A stretch of DNA of 64,000 nucleotides from Prochlorococcus sp. AG-363-B04. GTDB taxonomy: Bacteria; Cyanobacteriota; Cyanobacteriia; PCC-6307; Cyanobiaceae. A program made the translations under genes and the position numbers. Below the pieces are notes generated by a model. It was not told the DNA's origin. It made no database searches and saw only the letters and a program-made list of their open reading frames with translations. Positions 1 through 11,000 of this stretch are shown piece by piece. Location of the stretch: NCBI GenBank assembly GCA_003278465.1, contig QCFC01000011.1, positions 1 to 64,000 on the forward strand. Reading direction: 5' to 3'. Each line of letters begins with the position of its first letter. Position 1 is the stretch's first letter.

Positions 1-1971
1 AAAGGATTAAAAGAACTTAGTGAGCTCGTTGGCTCATACCAACAATTAAGAGAAAGCGGGAGAGGAATTCAAATAGTAAATGCTATTATAGAAACTTCTC
101 GCCAATGTAACCTTGATCAAGATATTGATTTTCCGGAAGAAGATATTTCAAATTTAAGCATTGAAGATCGTGACGTAATAGTAGGTGCTGTTTATAGTCA
201 ATTAATGGAAATTGAAGGACGCCTTCTACCATGTGGACTACATACAATTGGTAAACCACCTACAGCACAGGAAGCGATTGCAACCCTTGTAAGTATTGCA
301 GCATTAGAACGCGAAGAAGATAATTTACGCTCACTACCAGGCCTACTGGCTGAAGCAATAGATAGAAAAATTGATGACATATACAAAGGCAATGATAATG
401 GAATACTTACAGATGTTGAGCTTAATAGAGAAATTACAGAAACGTCTCGACTAGTTGTTGGATCAATGGTGCAATCGTTAACAGGAAATGATGGCCGAGT
501 AAGCATGAATAAAAGTTTAGCAACTAAATGCAATGATCTTTTGAAATTAATTGGATTTAAATTACCATCTCCTTGGCAAAATGTTTGTAATAAATCACGC
601 TTTAAAAATATTAATTCAACTGAATTAGAACAATTATTTAGCTATCTGAAATTCTGTTTAGATCAGATTTGTGCTGATAAAGAAATGGAAAGCCTTCTTA
701 AAGCTTTAGATGGTGACTATGTTTTACCAGGTCCAGGTGGAGACCCTATAAGAAATCCTGGAGTACTTCCAAGTGGTAAAAATATTCATGCTTTAGATCC
801 TCAGTCAATACCTACTACTGCAGCAGTTGCTGCAGCAAAGGGTGTTGTAGATAAACTTATAGAAAGGCAGCGTCAGGAACAAGGTTCTTGGCCGGAAACT
901 ATAGCCTGTGTTCTATGGGGAACAGATAACATAAAAACCTATGGGGAATCTTTAGCACAAATTCTTTGGTTCATTGGAGTCAGACCTAAGCCTGACTCTG
1001 TAGGACGTGTTAACAAGTTAGAGCTAATTCCGCTTGAGGATCTTGGCAGGCCAAGAATTGATGTAGTAGTTAACTGTTCAGGTGTTTTTCGAGACTTATT
1101 TATAAATCAAATGGCTCTAATTGATCAAGGAGTAAAACTAGCTGCAGAAGCAAATGAGCCACTTGAACAGAATTTTGTGCGTAAACATGCGCAAGAACAG
1201 GCTCAAGCACAAGGCACATCTATTAGAGAAGCTGCGTGCAGGGTTTTTTCTAATTCAAGTGGAAGTTATAGCTCTAATGTTAACCTTGCAGTAGAAAATT
1301 CAACATGGGAAGAAGAGAATGAACTACAAGAAATGTATTTATCTAGAAAAACATTTGCATTCAATTCAGATAATCCTGGAGAAATGAATCAGAATAGAGA
1401 AGTATTTGAGTCTGTCATGAAAACAGCAGATGTAACATTTCAGAACTTGGATTCGGCTGAAATATCACTTACAGATGTTAGCCATTATTTTGATTCTGAT
1501 CCTACTAATCTAATAAAGAATCTTAGAGAAGATGGAAAAGCTCCTAGCAGTTACATAGCTGATACAACTACAGCAAATGCACAAGTAAGATCACTTAGCG
1601 AAACAATTAGACTTGATTCTAGAACTAAGTTACTTAACCCTAAGTGGTATGAGGGTATGCTTAATTCTGGTTATGAGGGGGTTAGGGAAGTTTCCAACCG
1701 TTTAAATTACACTTTAGGATGGAGTGCAACAAGTGGTCAGGTTGATAACTTTGTATATGAAGAGTCGAATGAAACATTCATCAATGATCCGGAAATGAGG
1801 AAACGTCTTATGGAATTAAATCCCCATAGCTTCCGCAGAATTGTTGGTACATTACTAGAAGTTAATGGGCGAGGCTACTGGGAAACATCAGAAGAGAATA
1901 TAGAACAATTGAAAGAGTTGTATCAAGAGGTAGAGGACAGGATAGAAGGTGTTGAGACAGGTGAAAATTAA
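1..1971 (+). CDS. chlH: Magnesium chelatase subunit H, 3' part (partial)
   Basis: The reading frame is open from base 1, so the gene begins before the window and only about the last 656 residues are present. ChlH is the large porphyrin-binding subunit of the ATP-dependent Mg-chelatase (with ChlI and ChlD) that inserts Mg2+ into protoporphyrin IX, the first committed step to chlorophyll. The CobN/Mg-chelatase family signature is clear: a GPGGDP...[12 protein letters not shown] segment, then the [17 protein letters not shown] and [18 protein letters not shown] blocks, and near the end the [11 protein letters not shown] and [10 protein letters not shown] motifs. It is distinguished from the cobN gene in this window by the Q and T residues of the LDPQSIPT block. 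The neighbour folP converges on it with a 27-bp gap. The stop codon is TAA. Confidence 0.97.
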   Translation, partial: KGLKELSELVGSYQQLRESGRGIQIVNAIIETSRQCNLDQDIDFPEEDISNLSIEDRDVIVGAVYSQLMEIEGRLLPCGLHTIGKPPTAQEAIATLVSIAALEREEDNLRSLPGLLAEAIDRKIDDIYKGNDNGILTDVELNREITETSRLVVGSMVQSLTGNDGRVSMNKSLATKCNDLLKLIGFKLPSPWQNVCNKSRFKNINSTELEQLFSYLKFCLDQICADKEMESLLKALDGDYVLPGPGGDPIRNPGVLPSGKNIHALDPQSIPTTAAVAAAKGVVDKLIERQRQEQGSWPETIACVLWGTDNIKTYGESLAQILWFIGVRPKPDSVGRVNKLELIPLEDLGRPRIDVVVNCSGVFRDLFINQMALIDQGVKLAAEANEPLEQNFVRKHAQEQAQAQGTSIREAACRVFSNSSGSYSSNVNLAVENSTWEEENELQEMYLSRKTFAFNSDNPGEMNQNREVFESVMKTADVTFQNLDSAEISLTDVSHYFDSDPTNLIKNLREDGKAPSSYIADTTTANAQVRSLSETIRLDSRTKLLNPKWYEGMLNSGYEGVREVSNRLNYTLGWSATSGQVDNFVYEESNETFINDPEMRKRLMELNPHSFRRIVGTLLEVNGRGYWETSEENIEQLKELYQEVEDRIEGVETGEN

Positions 1972-1998
1972 TCTAAAATATAAATTTATATCTCTAAC

Positions 1999-2850
1999 TT
2001 AGAAGATCTTATTAGCCATAGTAAGTAATTGAACTGTTTCATTAACATCATGTGTCCTTAGAAGTGATACCTTTTCAAGCGCACATTTACAAGCTACAGC
2101 TAATGAGCCCCAGATTCTATTCTTAGGATCTGGTTGATTAAGTATCTCACCTATAAAACGTTTTCTAGAAACACCAATAAGTACTGGGAATTTGTCATTT
2201 ACCAGCTGATCAATATGCTTAAGTATCAAAAGATTTTGTTCTGTAGTTTTTGCAAAGCCAATTCCTGGATCCCAAATCAAATACTCTGGTGAAATACCAG
2301 CAGAAATAGCTTTATCTGTCCTACGTAATAATCCTTGGTGAATATCATTAACAAGATTATCGTAATTCGTAAGCGATTGCATTGTCTGGCTATTTCCTCG
2401 ACTGTGCATCACGACAAATGGGCAATCACATTCGGCTATTATTTTATACATATTGGGATCTCTATAACCTCCTGAGATATCATTTATCCAATCTGCTCCA
2501 GCATTCAAGGACTGACTAGCAACAATTGAAGAGAAAGTATCAATTGAGATAAGTAAATCTGGAAATTCATCTCTAATCAAACTAAGTGCTGGTAAAAGCC
2601 GATTTAATTCTTCCTCTACTTCAATTTCGTCTGCTCCGGGCCTTGTACTCTGAGCTCCTATATCAATAACATCAACATTTTGTTCAACAAAGGTCCTAGC
2701 TCGAGATAGAGCGTCTAAAGGACTAAAACAAAGTCCACCATCACTAAATGAATCAGGAGTTACGTTGATAACTCCCATAACACATGTCTTATCTCTCCAC
2801 CCATTAGGCCAGGGTGATTTAATTTGTTTGGTAATTGGCAATTCTTGCAA
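1999..2850 (-). CDS. folP: Dihydropteroate synthase
   Basis: FolP condenses 6-hydroxymethyl-dihydropterin diphosphate with p-aminobenzoate to form dihydropteroate in folate synthesis. The 283 residues form a TIM barrel with the classic loop [15 protein letters not shown] at about residues 25-39, [11 protein letters not shown] at about 64, the DIDTF-like ISIDTFSS strand, [10 protein letters not shown], and the C-terminal [10 protein letters not shown] motif. The start lies inside the end of tpiA, giving a 32-nt overlap. A later start at Met25 would remove part of the first strand, so the longer start is preferred. It is the last gene of a minus-strand S4 protein-tpiA-folP group and is presumably translated from the same message. 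Confidence 0.95.
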   Translation of the reverse strand: MQELPITKQIKSPWPNGWRDKTCVMGVINVTPDSFSDGGLCFSPLDALSRARTFVEQNVDVIDIGAQSTRPGADEIEVEEELNRLLPALSLIRDEFPDLLISIDTFSSIVASQSLNAGADWINDISGGYRDPNMYKIIAECDCPFVVMHSRGNSQTMQSLTNYDNLVNDIHQGLLRRTDKAISAGISPEYLIWDPGIGFAKTTEQNLLILKHIDQLVNDKFPVLIGVSRKRFIGEILNQPDPKNRIWGSLAVACKCALEKVSLLRTHDVNETVQLLTMANKIF

Positions 2851-3556
2851 AACTCTTAGGGTCTAAGGAGGCTCCACCTACAAGTACACCATCAATATCA
2901 CTCATGCTCATCAACTCATCAATATTTCCTGGTTTTACTGACCCTCCATATTGAACGATCAAATCATCACATCCAACCCACTTTCTTATTAAGCCGCATA
3001 TTCGGTTGGCTTCGTCAGCTGCACATGTTTTACCAGTGCCGATTGCCCAAATAGGTTCATAAGCAACAACAACCACATTTGGGTCGGTGCCCTCTAATCC
3101 TTGTTCTACTTGACGGCGGATAACTCTTTCTGCCTCACCACGCTCTCGCTGCTCATCACTTTCACCTACACAAACAATAGGTATTAATCCATGAGCCTGG
3201 GCTGAAATTGCTCTTTTATTAATTTGTTCATCGCTTTCACTGAAATATTTGCGGGGTTCGCTATGGCCAACAATTGCATACTTAACATTATGTTCTAAAA
3301 GCATTATTGGAGAGACTTCTGCAGTGAAAGCTCCTTCATTCTCCCAGTGTATATTCTGACTTGATAGTTCTATTGAAGAGCCAACAACACAATCAGCCAA
3401 AGTAGAAATCGCGGTAAATGGTGGGGCAATAACGATATGACGATCATTTGTTATGTCAGAAATCAAAGGTAAGAATGATGCCATGTAGTCCTTAGAGGCC
3501 ATACAGGTCATATGCATTTTCCAATTTCCTGCGATTACTGGTTTGCGCACGGTCAA
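2819..3556 (-). CDS. tpiA: Triosephosphate isomerase
   Basis: TpiA interconverts dihydroxyacetone phosphate and glyceraldehyde 3-phosphate in glycolysis and the Calvin cycle. At 245 residues it is the usual family length. Catalytic positions are visible: Asn11 and Lys13 in GNWKM, His in [11 protein letters not shown] at about residue 97, and Glu in [11 protein letters not shown] at about 168. The phosphate-binding segments [13 protein letters not shown] and [11 protein letters not shown] close the barrel. It follows the small S4-domain gene by 35 bp and overlaps the start of folP by 32 nt, so the three are probably co-transcribed. Confidence 0.97.
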   Translation of the reverse strand: MTVRKPVIAGNWKMHMTCMASKDYMASFLPLISDITNDRHIVIAPPFTAISTLADCVVGSSIELSSQNIHWENEGAFTAEVSPIMLLEHNVKYAIVGHSEPRKYFSESDEQINKRAISAQAHGLIPIVCVGESDEQRERGEAERVIRRQVEQGLEGTDPNVVVVAYEPIWAIGTGKTCAADEANRICGLIRKWVGCDDLIVQYGGSVKPGNIDELMSMSDIDGVLVGGASLDPKSFARIANYQTN

Positions 3557-3591
3557 TGCCTCTGGGGATCTATAAGGAGCAACTTATGCCA

Positions 3592-3780
3592 TTAGGCGAC
3601 ATTCTCGCCCACAACAGCTCTATAGGCTCCAAATAAAACAATATCCCCAGAGGTCAACTGACGCCCCCTACAAGTCTCTATAGATCCATTTACTGACACA
3701 TGCCTAGACTGAATCTGCCTTTTAGCTTCACCACCAGTAGAGACCCAACCGCTCCATTTAATGAACTGATCTAATTTCAT
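3592..3780 (-). CDS. Small RNA-binding S4 domain protein
   Basis: This is a 62-residue protein that is essentially one S4 RNA-binding fold: MKLDQFIKWSGWVSTGGEAK, then QIQSRHVSVNG and the end strand SGDIVLFGAYR. Stand-alone S4 proteins of this kind (YbcJ/RqcP-like) are thought to bind structured RNA or ribosomes; the exact target here is unknown. The frame stays open upstream to an ATG at 3828, but that start would overlap the divergent ABC exporter gene, and homologous S4 proteins begin at MKLDQF. The start at 3780 is therefore chosen. It is probably the first gene of the tpiA-folP group. Confidence 0.85.
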   Translation of the reverse strand: MKLDQFIKWSGWVSTGGEAKRQIQSRHVSVNGSIETCRGRQLTSGDIVLFGAYRAVVGENVA

Positions 3781-3818
3781 TGATAGAGGGGGATACTTAA
3801 TATTGATAATGTTATGCG

Positions 3819-5561
3819 ATGCATTCAAATAAAAAAACTGAATTCCATAGGCTGCTGCCCCTAATAAGGCCTCACCACAGGAAAATCACAGGTGGGATCT
3901 GCTGCATGCTTTTATATGTATTTTGCTGGCCAATTCTGGCATGGTTAGCTGGCCAACTAGTCCCTGCTATAGGCGCAGGTGATTTTAATAAAGTTTCTCG
4001 AGTAATTTTTCAATCATTAGCTGTTTTCTTACTTCAGAAAATAGCCCAATATGGACAGGACTCGCTTTTAGCAGAGCCTGCCCTATATATAAGTCAAACA
4101 TTAAGAAAAAACATCTTTGCTAGTTTACAAAAAATAGAATTAAGCAGCTTAGTGAAATTCTCTTCTGGAGATATGACATATCGTCTTACAGAAGATGCGG
4201 ATCGTATAGGTGAAGTTATTTATAAGAGCATACAAGACACAGTACCATGTGCTCTTCAATTAATAGCTGTCTATTCTTATATGTTATGGATAGACTGGAA
4301 ATTATCATTAGCCACCTTACTTCTTGCACCATTTGTTGCCTTATTAGTCAGTATATTTGGATCTAGAGTTATGATTGCGGCAGAAAATAGTCAAAAGAGA
4401 GTTAGTGATTTAGCTGGGCTATTAAACGAATCAATCCAAGGATTACCTCTTGTAAGGGCATATGCTGCTGAACCATGGTTGCAAAAACGTTTTGAGCAAG
4501 AAATTAAACATCACAGAAAAGCAAGATATAAAACACTGCAACTGTTAGCCTTACAACATCCAATAGTTGGCTTTATCGAAGCTGCAGGGATTCTAACCAT
4601 ATTAGCAATAGGAGCATTAAGAATACAAAGTGGAAATCTTGATGCACAAGGCTTTAGTACTTATGTCGCAGGCTTGCTTATGTTAATAGATCCAATAAGC
4701 CATCTAACCACTAATTACAATGAATTCCAACAAGGAAAAGCATCTCTTCTTCGATTAAGAGAAATCGAAAGAATGCCATTAGAATTGCCAGATAACAATA
4801 TGGCGAAAGACATAGGTTCGATCAAAGGGAATTTAAAAATTCAAAATTTAACTTTTGGATATTCAAAAGAATCACCCGTCTTAAAAGATGTTTCAATTGA
4901 ACTAAATAGCGGGAAGATGTTAGCAATCGTAGGAGCATCTGGCGCTGGAAAAAGTACTTTATTTTCTCTTATACTTAGATTTAAGAGACCTCAGAAAGGT
5001 AGTATTACTATTGATGATAAAAATATAAATGATATTAAAGTTAGAGAATTAAGAAAACAAATAGCAATAGTTCCTCAACAGATAAATGTATTTACAGGAT
5101 CTATATCAGACTGTATTTGTTTTGGAAGGAATGTAGAAGAAAATAAAATAATTGAGGCCGCTAAAATTGCGAATGCCCATAATTTTATAAGTGAATTAAC
5201 AAATGGCTATAAGACACAAATAGAGGAGAGGGGATCTAATTTATCAGGAGGTCAGCTTCAAAGAATTGCTATAGCCAGGGCAATTTTAGGTAATCCTTCA
5301 TTGCTTTTATTAGACGAAGCAACCAGTGCTTTAGATGCCGAAGCCGAAACAGCAGTTCAAATAGGACTAAAACAAGCCATGAAATCAAGAACTGTCATTG
5401 TGATTGCACATAGACTTGCAACAGTTCAAGAGGCAGATAATATTGTAGTATTAGATAAAGGAATAATTAATGATATAGGGAACCACGAGGAATTGATTAA
5501 AAGAGGAGGACTGTACCGAGATTTCTGCAGGAAACAAATAATTAGAGATGTGAATGGATAA
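3819..5561 (+). CDS. ABC exporter, fused membrane and ATPase domains
   Basis: A 580-residue half-transporter of the type I exporter (MsbA/multidrug) family. Residues about 20-310 hold six predicted membrane segments, and about 335-575 form the ATPase: Walker A GASGAGKST, the Q-loop near IAIVPQQ, signature LSGGQLQRIAIARA, Walker B LLLLDEATSALD, and the H-loop VIAHRL. It should act as a homodimer in the inner membrane. The substrate cannot be read from the sequence; lipids, peptides or drugs are all possible. The start ATG lies 39 bp from the start of the divergent S4 gene, so the two promoters must overlap each other's 5' regions. No partner gene is adjacent. Confidence 0.93.
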   Translation: MHSNKKTEFHRLLPLIRPHHRKITGGICCMLLYVFCWPILAWLAGQLVPAIGAGDFNKVSRVIFQSLAVFLLQKIAQYGQDSLLAEPALYISQTLRKNIFASLQKIELSSLVKFSSGDMTYRLTEDADRIGEVIYKSIQDTVPCALQLIAVYSYMLWIDWKLSLATLLLAPFVALLVSIFGSRVMIAAENSQKRVSDLAGLLNESIQGLPLVRAYAAEPWLQKRFEQEIKHHRKARYKTLQLLALQHPIVGFIEAAGILTILAIGALRIQSGNLDAQGFSTYVAGLLMLIDPISHLTTNYNEFQQGKASLLRLREIERMPLELPDNNMAKDIGSIKGNLKIQNLTFGYSKESPVLKDVSIELNSGKMLAIVGASGAGKSTLFSLILRFKRPQKGSITIDDKNINDIKVRELRKQIAIVPQQINVFTGSISDCICFGRNVEENKIIEAAKIANAHNFISELTNGYKTQIEERGSNLSGGQLQRIAIARAILGNPSLLLLDEATSALDAEAETAVQIGLKQAMKSRTVIVIAHRLATVQEADNIVVLDKGIINDIGNHEELIKRGGLYRDFCRKQIIRDVNG

Positions 5562-5670
5562 CCATCATAAGCTTCCTCCTGAAATTAATACACTTTAGAT
5601 ACATGTAGTGAATACTCTATAGACGAATCACAAAAACTGAATAAACATGGTCTAGTAATTCAAGATAGAA

Positions 5671-5898
5671 ATGACTGAACTTTCCAACCAAAACCCCGAT
5701 CCAATTTTGACCTTTGAAGGGTTGAAATATGATCTCAACAAACTTCCCAATGAACTAAAAGAATTAGTAAGGGCTATGCAAGTTGCCGATGCACAACTAA
5801 GAATGCATGAAGACACTCTCAAAGTTTTAGCTATCGGACGACAAACATTAGCGATGCAACTTAATGAGAAACTAAAAGACGTTAAACCAATTGAATAA
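5671..5898 (+). CDS. DUF6447 family small protein
   Basis: This is a 75-residue soluble protein with the cyanobacterial pattern of a short N-terminal tail, ILTFEGLKYDLNKLPNEL, and then a helical stretch VRAMQVADAQLRMHEDTLKV followed by AIGRQTLAMQL. The pattern matches what I recall of the DUF6447 family, whose function is unknown. It has no membrane segment or cysteines. It stands alone: 109 bp after the ABC exporter and convergent with the symporter gene. The reverse frame over it is also open but shows no family features. Confidence 0.75.
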   Translation: MTELSNQNPDPILTFEGLKYDLNKLPNELKELVRAMQVADAQLRMHEDTLKVLAIGRQTLAMQLNEKLKDVKPIE

Positions 5899-5922
5899 GC
5901 AAAAGTATCTCTAATGAGCAAG

Positions 5923-7317
5923 CTATAGATCAAATTTATGCTCCTTGGTAAGCTTAAAGACTGTCCCTGAGAGTAATATCAATGCAACCAAATTAGGAAT
6001 AGCCATTAAACCATTTAGAGTGTCAGCCACACCCCAAACTACACCTCTGTCACCTGCTATAGAGCCAATTAAAACAACTGCTACCCAACAAAGTCGAAAC
6101 GGATATATTGCCTTTACACCAAATAGATATTCTGTACATTTTTCACCATAAAAACTCCATCCTAATATAGTTGTAAAGGCAAATATTACTAATCCAAAAG
6201 TCACTATCCAACCAGAGCCTGGTAAACCGCTATTAAATGCAATTATTGATAAATTTGCCCCTGATTCACCACCTAAATAAGCACCAGTAGTTATAATTAC
6301 CAATGCTGTCATCGTACATATTATTAATGTATCAATAAAAGTTCCTAGCATTGCAACTGTTCCTTGACGAACTGGATCATTAGTTTTTGCTGCTGCATGT
6401 GCTATTGGTGCACTTCCTAATCCAGCCTCATTAGAAAAAATTCCTCGTTTAAAGCCCATCAATATAACCTGAGTTAATGTACCTCCAACGGCTGCCTTAC
6501 CAGTAAAAGCTGTAGAAAAAATAGTGGCAAATGCTGCAGGAACAGAGGCAAAGTTAACCACAAGTATTGATAGACAAACAAAGATGTAAACCAATGCCAT
6601 TATTGGAACAATTGCAGAGGCTGCCTTTGCAATTCTTTTAACACCTCCAATTATTACGCCAAAAACCAATATTCCCATAACTATTCCAGTTAAAAGACGA
6701 GGGATGCCTATAGCTGCCAGTGCACTTGATACTTCAAAACATTGGACTCCATTACCAATGCCAAATCCTGCAAACATACCAAACAAAGCAAAAGAAGCAG
6801 CTAAGAATGACCATTTAGGGCCTAATCCATTCCTTATGTAATACATCGGACCACCAACATAGTTACCTAAAGAATCAACTTCCCTGAAATGAACCGATAA
6901 GACTGCTTCTGCATATTTTGTTGCTATACCAAATAGTGCAATTAACCACATCCAGAAAACGGCACCGGGACCACCTATAGCAATAGCTGCTGCTACACCA
7001 GCAATATTTCCAGTACCAATCGTTGCAGACAATGAAGTCATCAAAGCCTGAAAAGCTGAGATGTCTCCTTTAGCCTCTAATTTCTCTGATCTAGATATAG
7101 TCATACGAATTCCATATGGAATTCGTATTAACGGCATAAAACCAAGACCAACCATTAAGACAAAGCCCGTTAGAGCAATCAAAATCAAGGTTGGCCAACC
7201 CCATGCGAAGGAATTAATGGGATTATTGATCGCTTCAATAATTGTTTCTATACTTCCATTTGCTTGAGCAAAGTAAATCATCTGGTTATCGTGAAAAGGC
7301 TGTAAATTCACCTTCAA
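5923..7317 (-). CDS. Alanine/glycine:cation symporter, AgcS family
   Basis: A 464-residue polytopic membrane protein that imports small neutral amino acids with Na+ or H+. The family signature is clear: SLSATIGTGNIAGVA at about residue 90, GGPGAVFWMW, GGPMYYIRNGLG, GIFSNEAGLGSAPIAHAAAKT and GWSFYGEKC. About eleven hydrophobic segments can be traced. The start could also be at Met13 (MIYFAQANGSIE). It is the last gene of a probable carB-DUF3386-agcS minus-strand run, with gaps of 46 and 54 bp. A 26-bp perfect DNA palindrome lies in the codons for the first cytoplasmic loop (IRIPYGIR); it is listed separately. Confidence 0.93.
   Translation of the reverse strand: MKVNLQPFHDNQMIYFAQANGSIETIIEAINNPINSFAWGWPTLILIALTGFVLMVGLGFMPLIRIPYGIRMTISRSEKLEAKGDISAFQALMTSLSATIGTGNIAGVAAAIAIGGPGAVFWMWLIALFGIATKYAEAVLSVHFREVDSLGNYVGGPMYYIRNGLGPKWSFLAASFALFGMFAGFGIGNGVQCFEVSSALAAIGIPRLLTGIVMGILVFGVIIGGVKRIAKAASAIVPIMALVYIFVCLSILVVNFASVPAAFATIFSTAFTGKAAVGGTLTQVILMGFKRGIFSNEAGLGSAPIAHAAAKTNDPVRQGTVAMLGTFIDTLIICTMTALVIITTGAYLGGESGANLSIIAFNSGLPGSGWIVTFGLVIFAFTTILGWSFYGEKCTEYLFGVKAIYPFRLCWVAVVLIGSIAGDRGVVWGVADTLNGLMAIPNLVALILLSGTVFKLTKEHKFDL
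7103..7128. repeat. 26-bp perfect palindrome inside the agcS gene
   Basis: The 13-base half ATACGAATTCCAT is followed at once by its exact reverse complement, with no spacer. Symmetry ends at the flanking bases 7102 and 7129. Because the palindrome is in register with the codons, both strands read the same peptide IRIPYGIR across it. Confidence 0.97.
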
Positions 7318-7371
7318 TAGAAATCAGTTGATCAATAATTACATGGTCCTATTAATGATGCAAGAATAAAT

Positions 7372-8025
7372 TCAAAGATTTTGAAGATCAGTAAATTTAA
7401 ATAAAACCCTTGTAGAAGGTAAATCCTCTGATTTTTCCATATCAACTACTCTCTGAGAAAGAACCCAGTAGTTGCTATCAGATAGTTGCACAAATAAATC
7501 CTCAAAGTTAGTTAATTGTTTAATGGGATTTTTTGTTTTAGGGTCTAAATATTGACTACTATACATGTTACTCAAATATCCATGACCCGTATCAATGGTT
7601 GTTTTTGTCTCTATATTTATTAAGCTACCATGAATATGACGATAAACCAAATTTATTTTATTATCCTTCACTCTATATCTATCTCCTTTATTTTTACCTC
7701 CAACGATAATCTCAGTTCCCATATCATTAATCTCTCCAAATTCAAAAGTATTCAGTCCATGGACTTCGTCAAAGGTTCTCCTAACACGATGAATAGCAAC
7801 TTCCCATAGTTGTGATGTAATAGATTTCACGATTTGATCATCCTTTACACCTGAAACTTTTGGTTTTAAATCTGAAGCTATAGTAAATAATCCATTTACA
7901 ATTTGATGATTATCTTCAAAGGTAAAGTTACCTTTGTACCCCTTAAAATTTTCATCCCAGGTGTATCTGTTTTCATAAGCAGCACGGAACAATGATTTAG
8001 AGTCTGTTGTTGTTGATCCTTTCAA
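7372..8025 (-). CDS. DUF3386 family protein
   Basis: This is a 217-residue soluble protein of a family found in cyanobacteria and plastid-bearing organisms. It is recognised by the N-terminal FRAAYENRYTWDENFKGYKG block and the later EIIVGGKNKGDRYRVKDNKI and INLVYRHIHGSLINIET blocks. There is no signal peptide, membrane segment or obvious catalytic motif. The family role is unknown. It sits 46 bp after carB and 54 bp before the AgcS symporter on the same strand, which suggests shared transcription but does not prove shared function. Confidence 0.85.
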   Translation of the reverse strand: MKGSTTTDSKSLFRAAYENRYTWDENFKGYKGNFTFEDNHQIVNGLFTIASDLKPKVSGVKDDQIVKSITSQLWEVAIHRVRRTFDEVHGLNTFEFGEINDMGTEIIVGGKNKGDRYRVKDNKINLVYRHIHGSLINIETKTTIDTGHGYLSNMYSSQYLDPKTKNPIKQLTNFEDLFVQLSDSNYWVLSQRVVDMEKSEDLPSTRVLFKFTDLQNL

Positions 8026-8071
8026 GACATAAATAAATAACTTAATCGATTATATAATTAAAAATCAAGAT

Positions 8072-11000
8072 CTAGGAATCCTTTGGATGAATGTCCTGCA
8101 ATGCAGTAACAGAAAATTTCTGCTGTTGAAGAGCCGTAATTCCTTCTACAGCAGCCTTGGCTCCAGAAAGTGTAGTAAATATTGGCACCGAATAATCTAA
8201 TGCAGCCCTGCGTAAATACTTATCATCATATTTTGCCTGTCGGCCAATCGGAGTATTTATAACCAGTTGAATATTGCCTGATCGTATTAAATCCTCAATA
8301 TTTGGACGCCCTTCATGTACTTTTAGGACCCTTTCAACTTCTAGGCCTGAATGACTTATAAAATCTGCTGTTCCTGAGGTTGCTGTTATTGAAAAACCAA
8401 GCTCTATTAATCTCTTTGTTACTGGAATAATTGATAATTTATCACGGTCGTGAATAGATATAAAAACAGTTCCTGATATTGGCAGAACATCTCCTGCAGC
8501 CAATTCTGACTTTGCAAATGCCATTCCAAAAGTAATCGCAGAACCCATCACCTCTCCTGTTGAGCGCATCTCAGGTCCTAAAACACTATCTGAACCTGGA
8601 AAACGTCTGAATGGTAAGACAGCCTCTTTAATTGTTTGAATAGGTGGGACTGGTTCATGAGTAAGTCCTATTTCTTCTAAGGTTTGACCAGCCATTAATT
8701 TAGTTGCGATTTTTGCTAACTGCACCCCTGTGGCTTTAGAAACAAAAGGCACTGTTCTTGAAGCTCTTGGGTTGGCTTCAATAATAAAAACTTTTTCATT
8801 TCCATTAGAGTCCACTTGAACAGCAAATTGCAAATTTATAAGTCCTTTGACTTCTAATTGTTGTGCTAAAGATTTAGTCCACTCTCTTATGGTCTTGAGA
8901 GCTATTTCGCCTAAGGAAATAGAAGGTAAACAACAAGCAGAATCTCCAGAGTGAATACCAGCAGGCTCAATATGTTCCATTAATCCACCAATTACAACTG
9001 CTCCTTGACTATCACACAGTGCATCTACATCCACCTCAACAGCATTTTCTAAATATTGATCAATAAGAACTGGTTTCTCTGGTTCAACATTAACAGCTTC
9101 CTCCATATAAGTTTTCAATTCATCTTCATCAAATACAACTTCCATGGCTCTACCACCTAAAACATACGAAGGTCTTACAACAACTGGGTATGAAATACGA
9201 CTAGCTATTGATATCGCCTCGCTTTCAGAGCGTGCAATGCCATTTTTGGGCTGTCGAATATTTAATTGACGTAGTATTGATTCAAATTGTTCTCTATCTT
9301 CTGCTTTATCTATTGACTTTGGTGATGTTCCCCAAATTCCAGTACCTACTCTTTTACCTTCTGAACTATTAAGCCAATTAAGCAACGGTATTGATAATTT
9401 TAAAGGGGTTTGACCTCCAAATTGTACAATTATAGCTTCAGGTTTTTCTACTTCTATTATATCTAAAACATGCTCTAAGGTTAAAGGCTCAAAATATAAT
9501 CTATCACTTGTATCATAATCAGTTGAAACAGTTTCAGGGTTACTGTTAACCATTACTGTCGAATACCCGAGGGACTGAGATTGAAATGATGCATGACAAC
9601 AACAGTAGTCAAATTCAATTCCTTGTCCTATTCTGTTAGGGCCACCTCCTAAAATCATTATCTTTTTCCTGGAATCTTCAGAGTATTCACTTTGAGGTGA
9701 TTTACTTATTATATTCATATCGAAATCAATCATTTTTACAGGTCTCTCATATGATGAATAGTAATAGGGTGTTGAAGAAGCAAATTCTGCCGCACAAGTA
9801 TCAACTGTTTTAAAAACAGGATTGATCATATATTTTTTCCTCAATTTTCTGACTGATAACTCCTCAGAATTAGTTGCCCAAGCTATTTGCTTATCTGAGA
9901 ATCCATATTGCTTCAAAAGAAACAAAATATCTTCATTTAATTCATGTAAGTTCTTATTTTGTAGAAAAGTTAATTCTATTTCTATTAAATTTCTAAGTTT
10001 AGTAAGAAACCAATCATCTATATTACTTAGTTCCTGAATCTGTTTATTGGAGCGACCATTAATCATTGCAGTTCGAATGTGCATTATCCTGTCTGGAGAA
10101 GGAGTTCTCAGATTCCTATCAAGTTCTGAATCTGATACTTTAGGTTCAGAACGATCACATCCCCAACCAGAGAGACCAATCTCTAATGATCTAATCGCTT
10201 TTTGAAAAGATTCTTCGAAGGATCTTCCTATTGCCATGGCTTCTCCTACAGATTTCATTGCTGTAGTCAAAACTGGTGGAGTTCCACGAAACTTTTCAAA
10301 CGCAAAGCGAGGGATTTTGGTAACTACGTAATCAATAGTTGGTTCAAAACAAGCTGGGGTTTTCTCTGTTATATCATTAACTATTTCGTCTAATGTATAA
10401 CCTACAGCTAATAATGCTGCTATTTTTGCTATTGGAAATCCTGTAGCTTTGCTAGCAAGTGCTGATGACCTGCTAACTCTTGGATTCATTTCTATAACAA
10501 CTACATCACCATCATCTGGATTTATGGCAAATTGTATATTGCTACCACCAGTTTCAACTCCAATTTCCCTAATTATACTTATAGCTTGGTCACGAAGTCT
10601 TTGATATTCCTTATCTGTAAGAGTCTGTGCTGGCGCTACAGTTATTGAATCCCCTGTATGAACACCCATAGGGTCAAGGTTTTCAATACTACATACAATG
10701 ACGACATTATCAGCGATATCACGCATTACTTCTAATTCAAACTCTTTCCAACCTATAAGCGATTTCTCAATTAGGATTTGAGAAGCAGGACTTGCCTCTA
10801 AACCACTCTTACAAATTGATTCATACTCTTCTTGATTAAATGCAATCCCTCCACCACTACCACCTAGGGTAAAAGCTGGTCTAATAATCCTTGGAAATGT
10901 CCCAATATCCTGCCCAACTGCTTTAGCTTCTTCTACATTACATGCAATACCCGATGGGCATACTTTTACCCCTATCTTCTCCATAGACATTTTAAAAAGA

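Noticed and set aside
1978-1991. 14-bp palindrome ATATAAATTTATAT between chlH and folP
   Set aside because: A 14-bp AT-only palindrome is expected several times in 64 kb of this composition. It may help end transcription but cannot be supported.
7061-7267. Plus-strand 68-residue frame within agcS
   Set aside because: It is a shadow of the AgcS gene on the other strand. It repeats IRIPYGIR only because of the palindrome.
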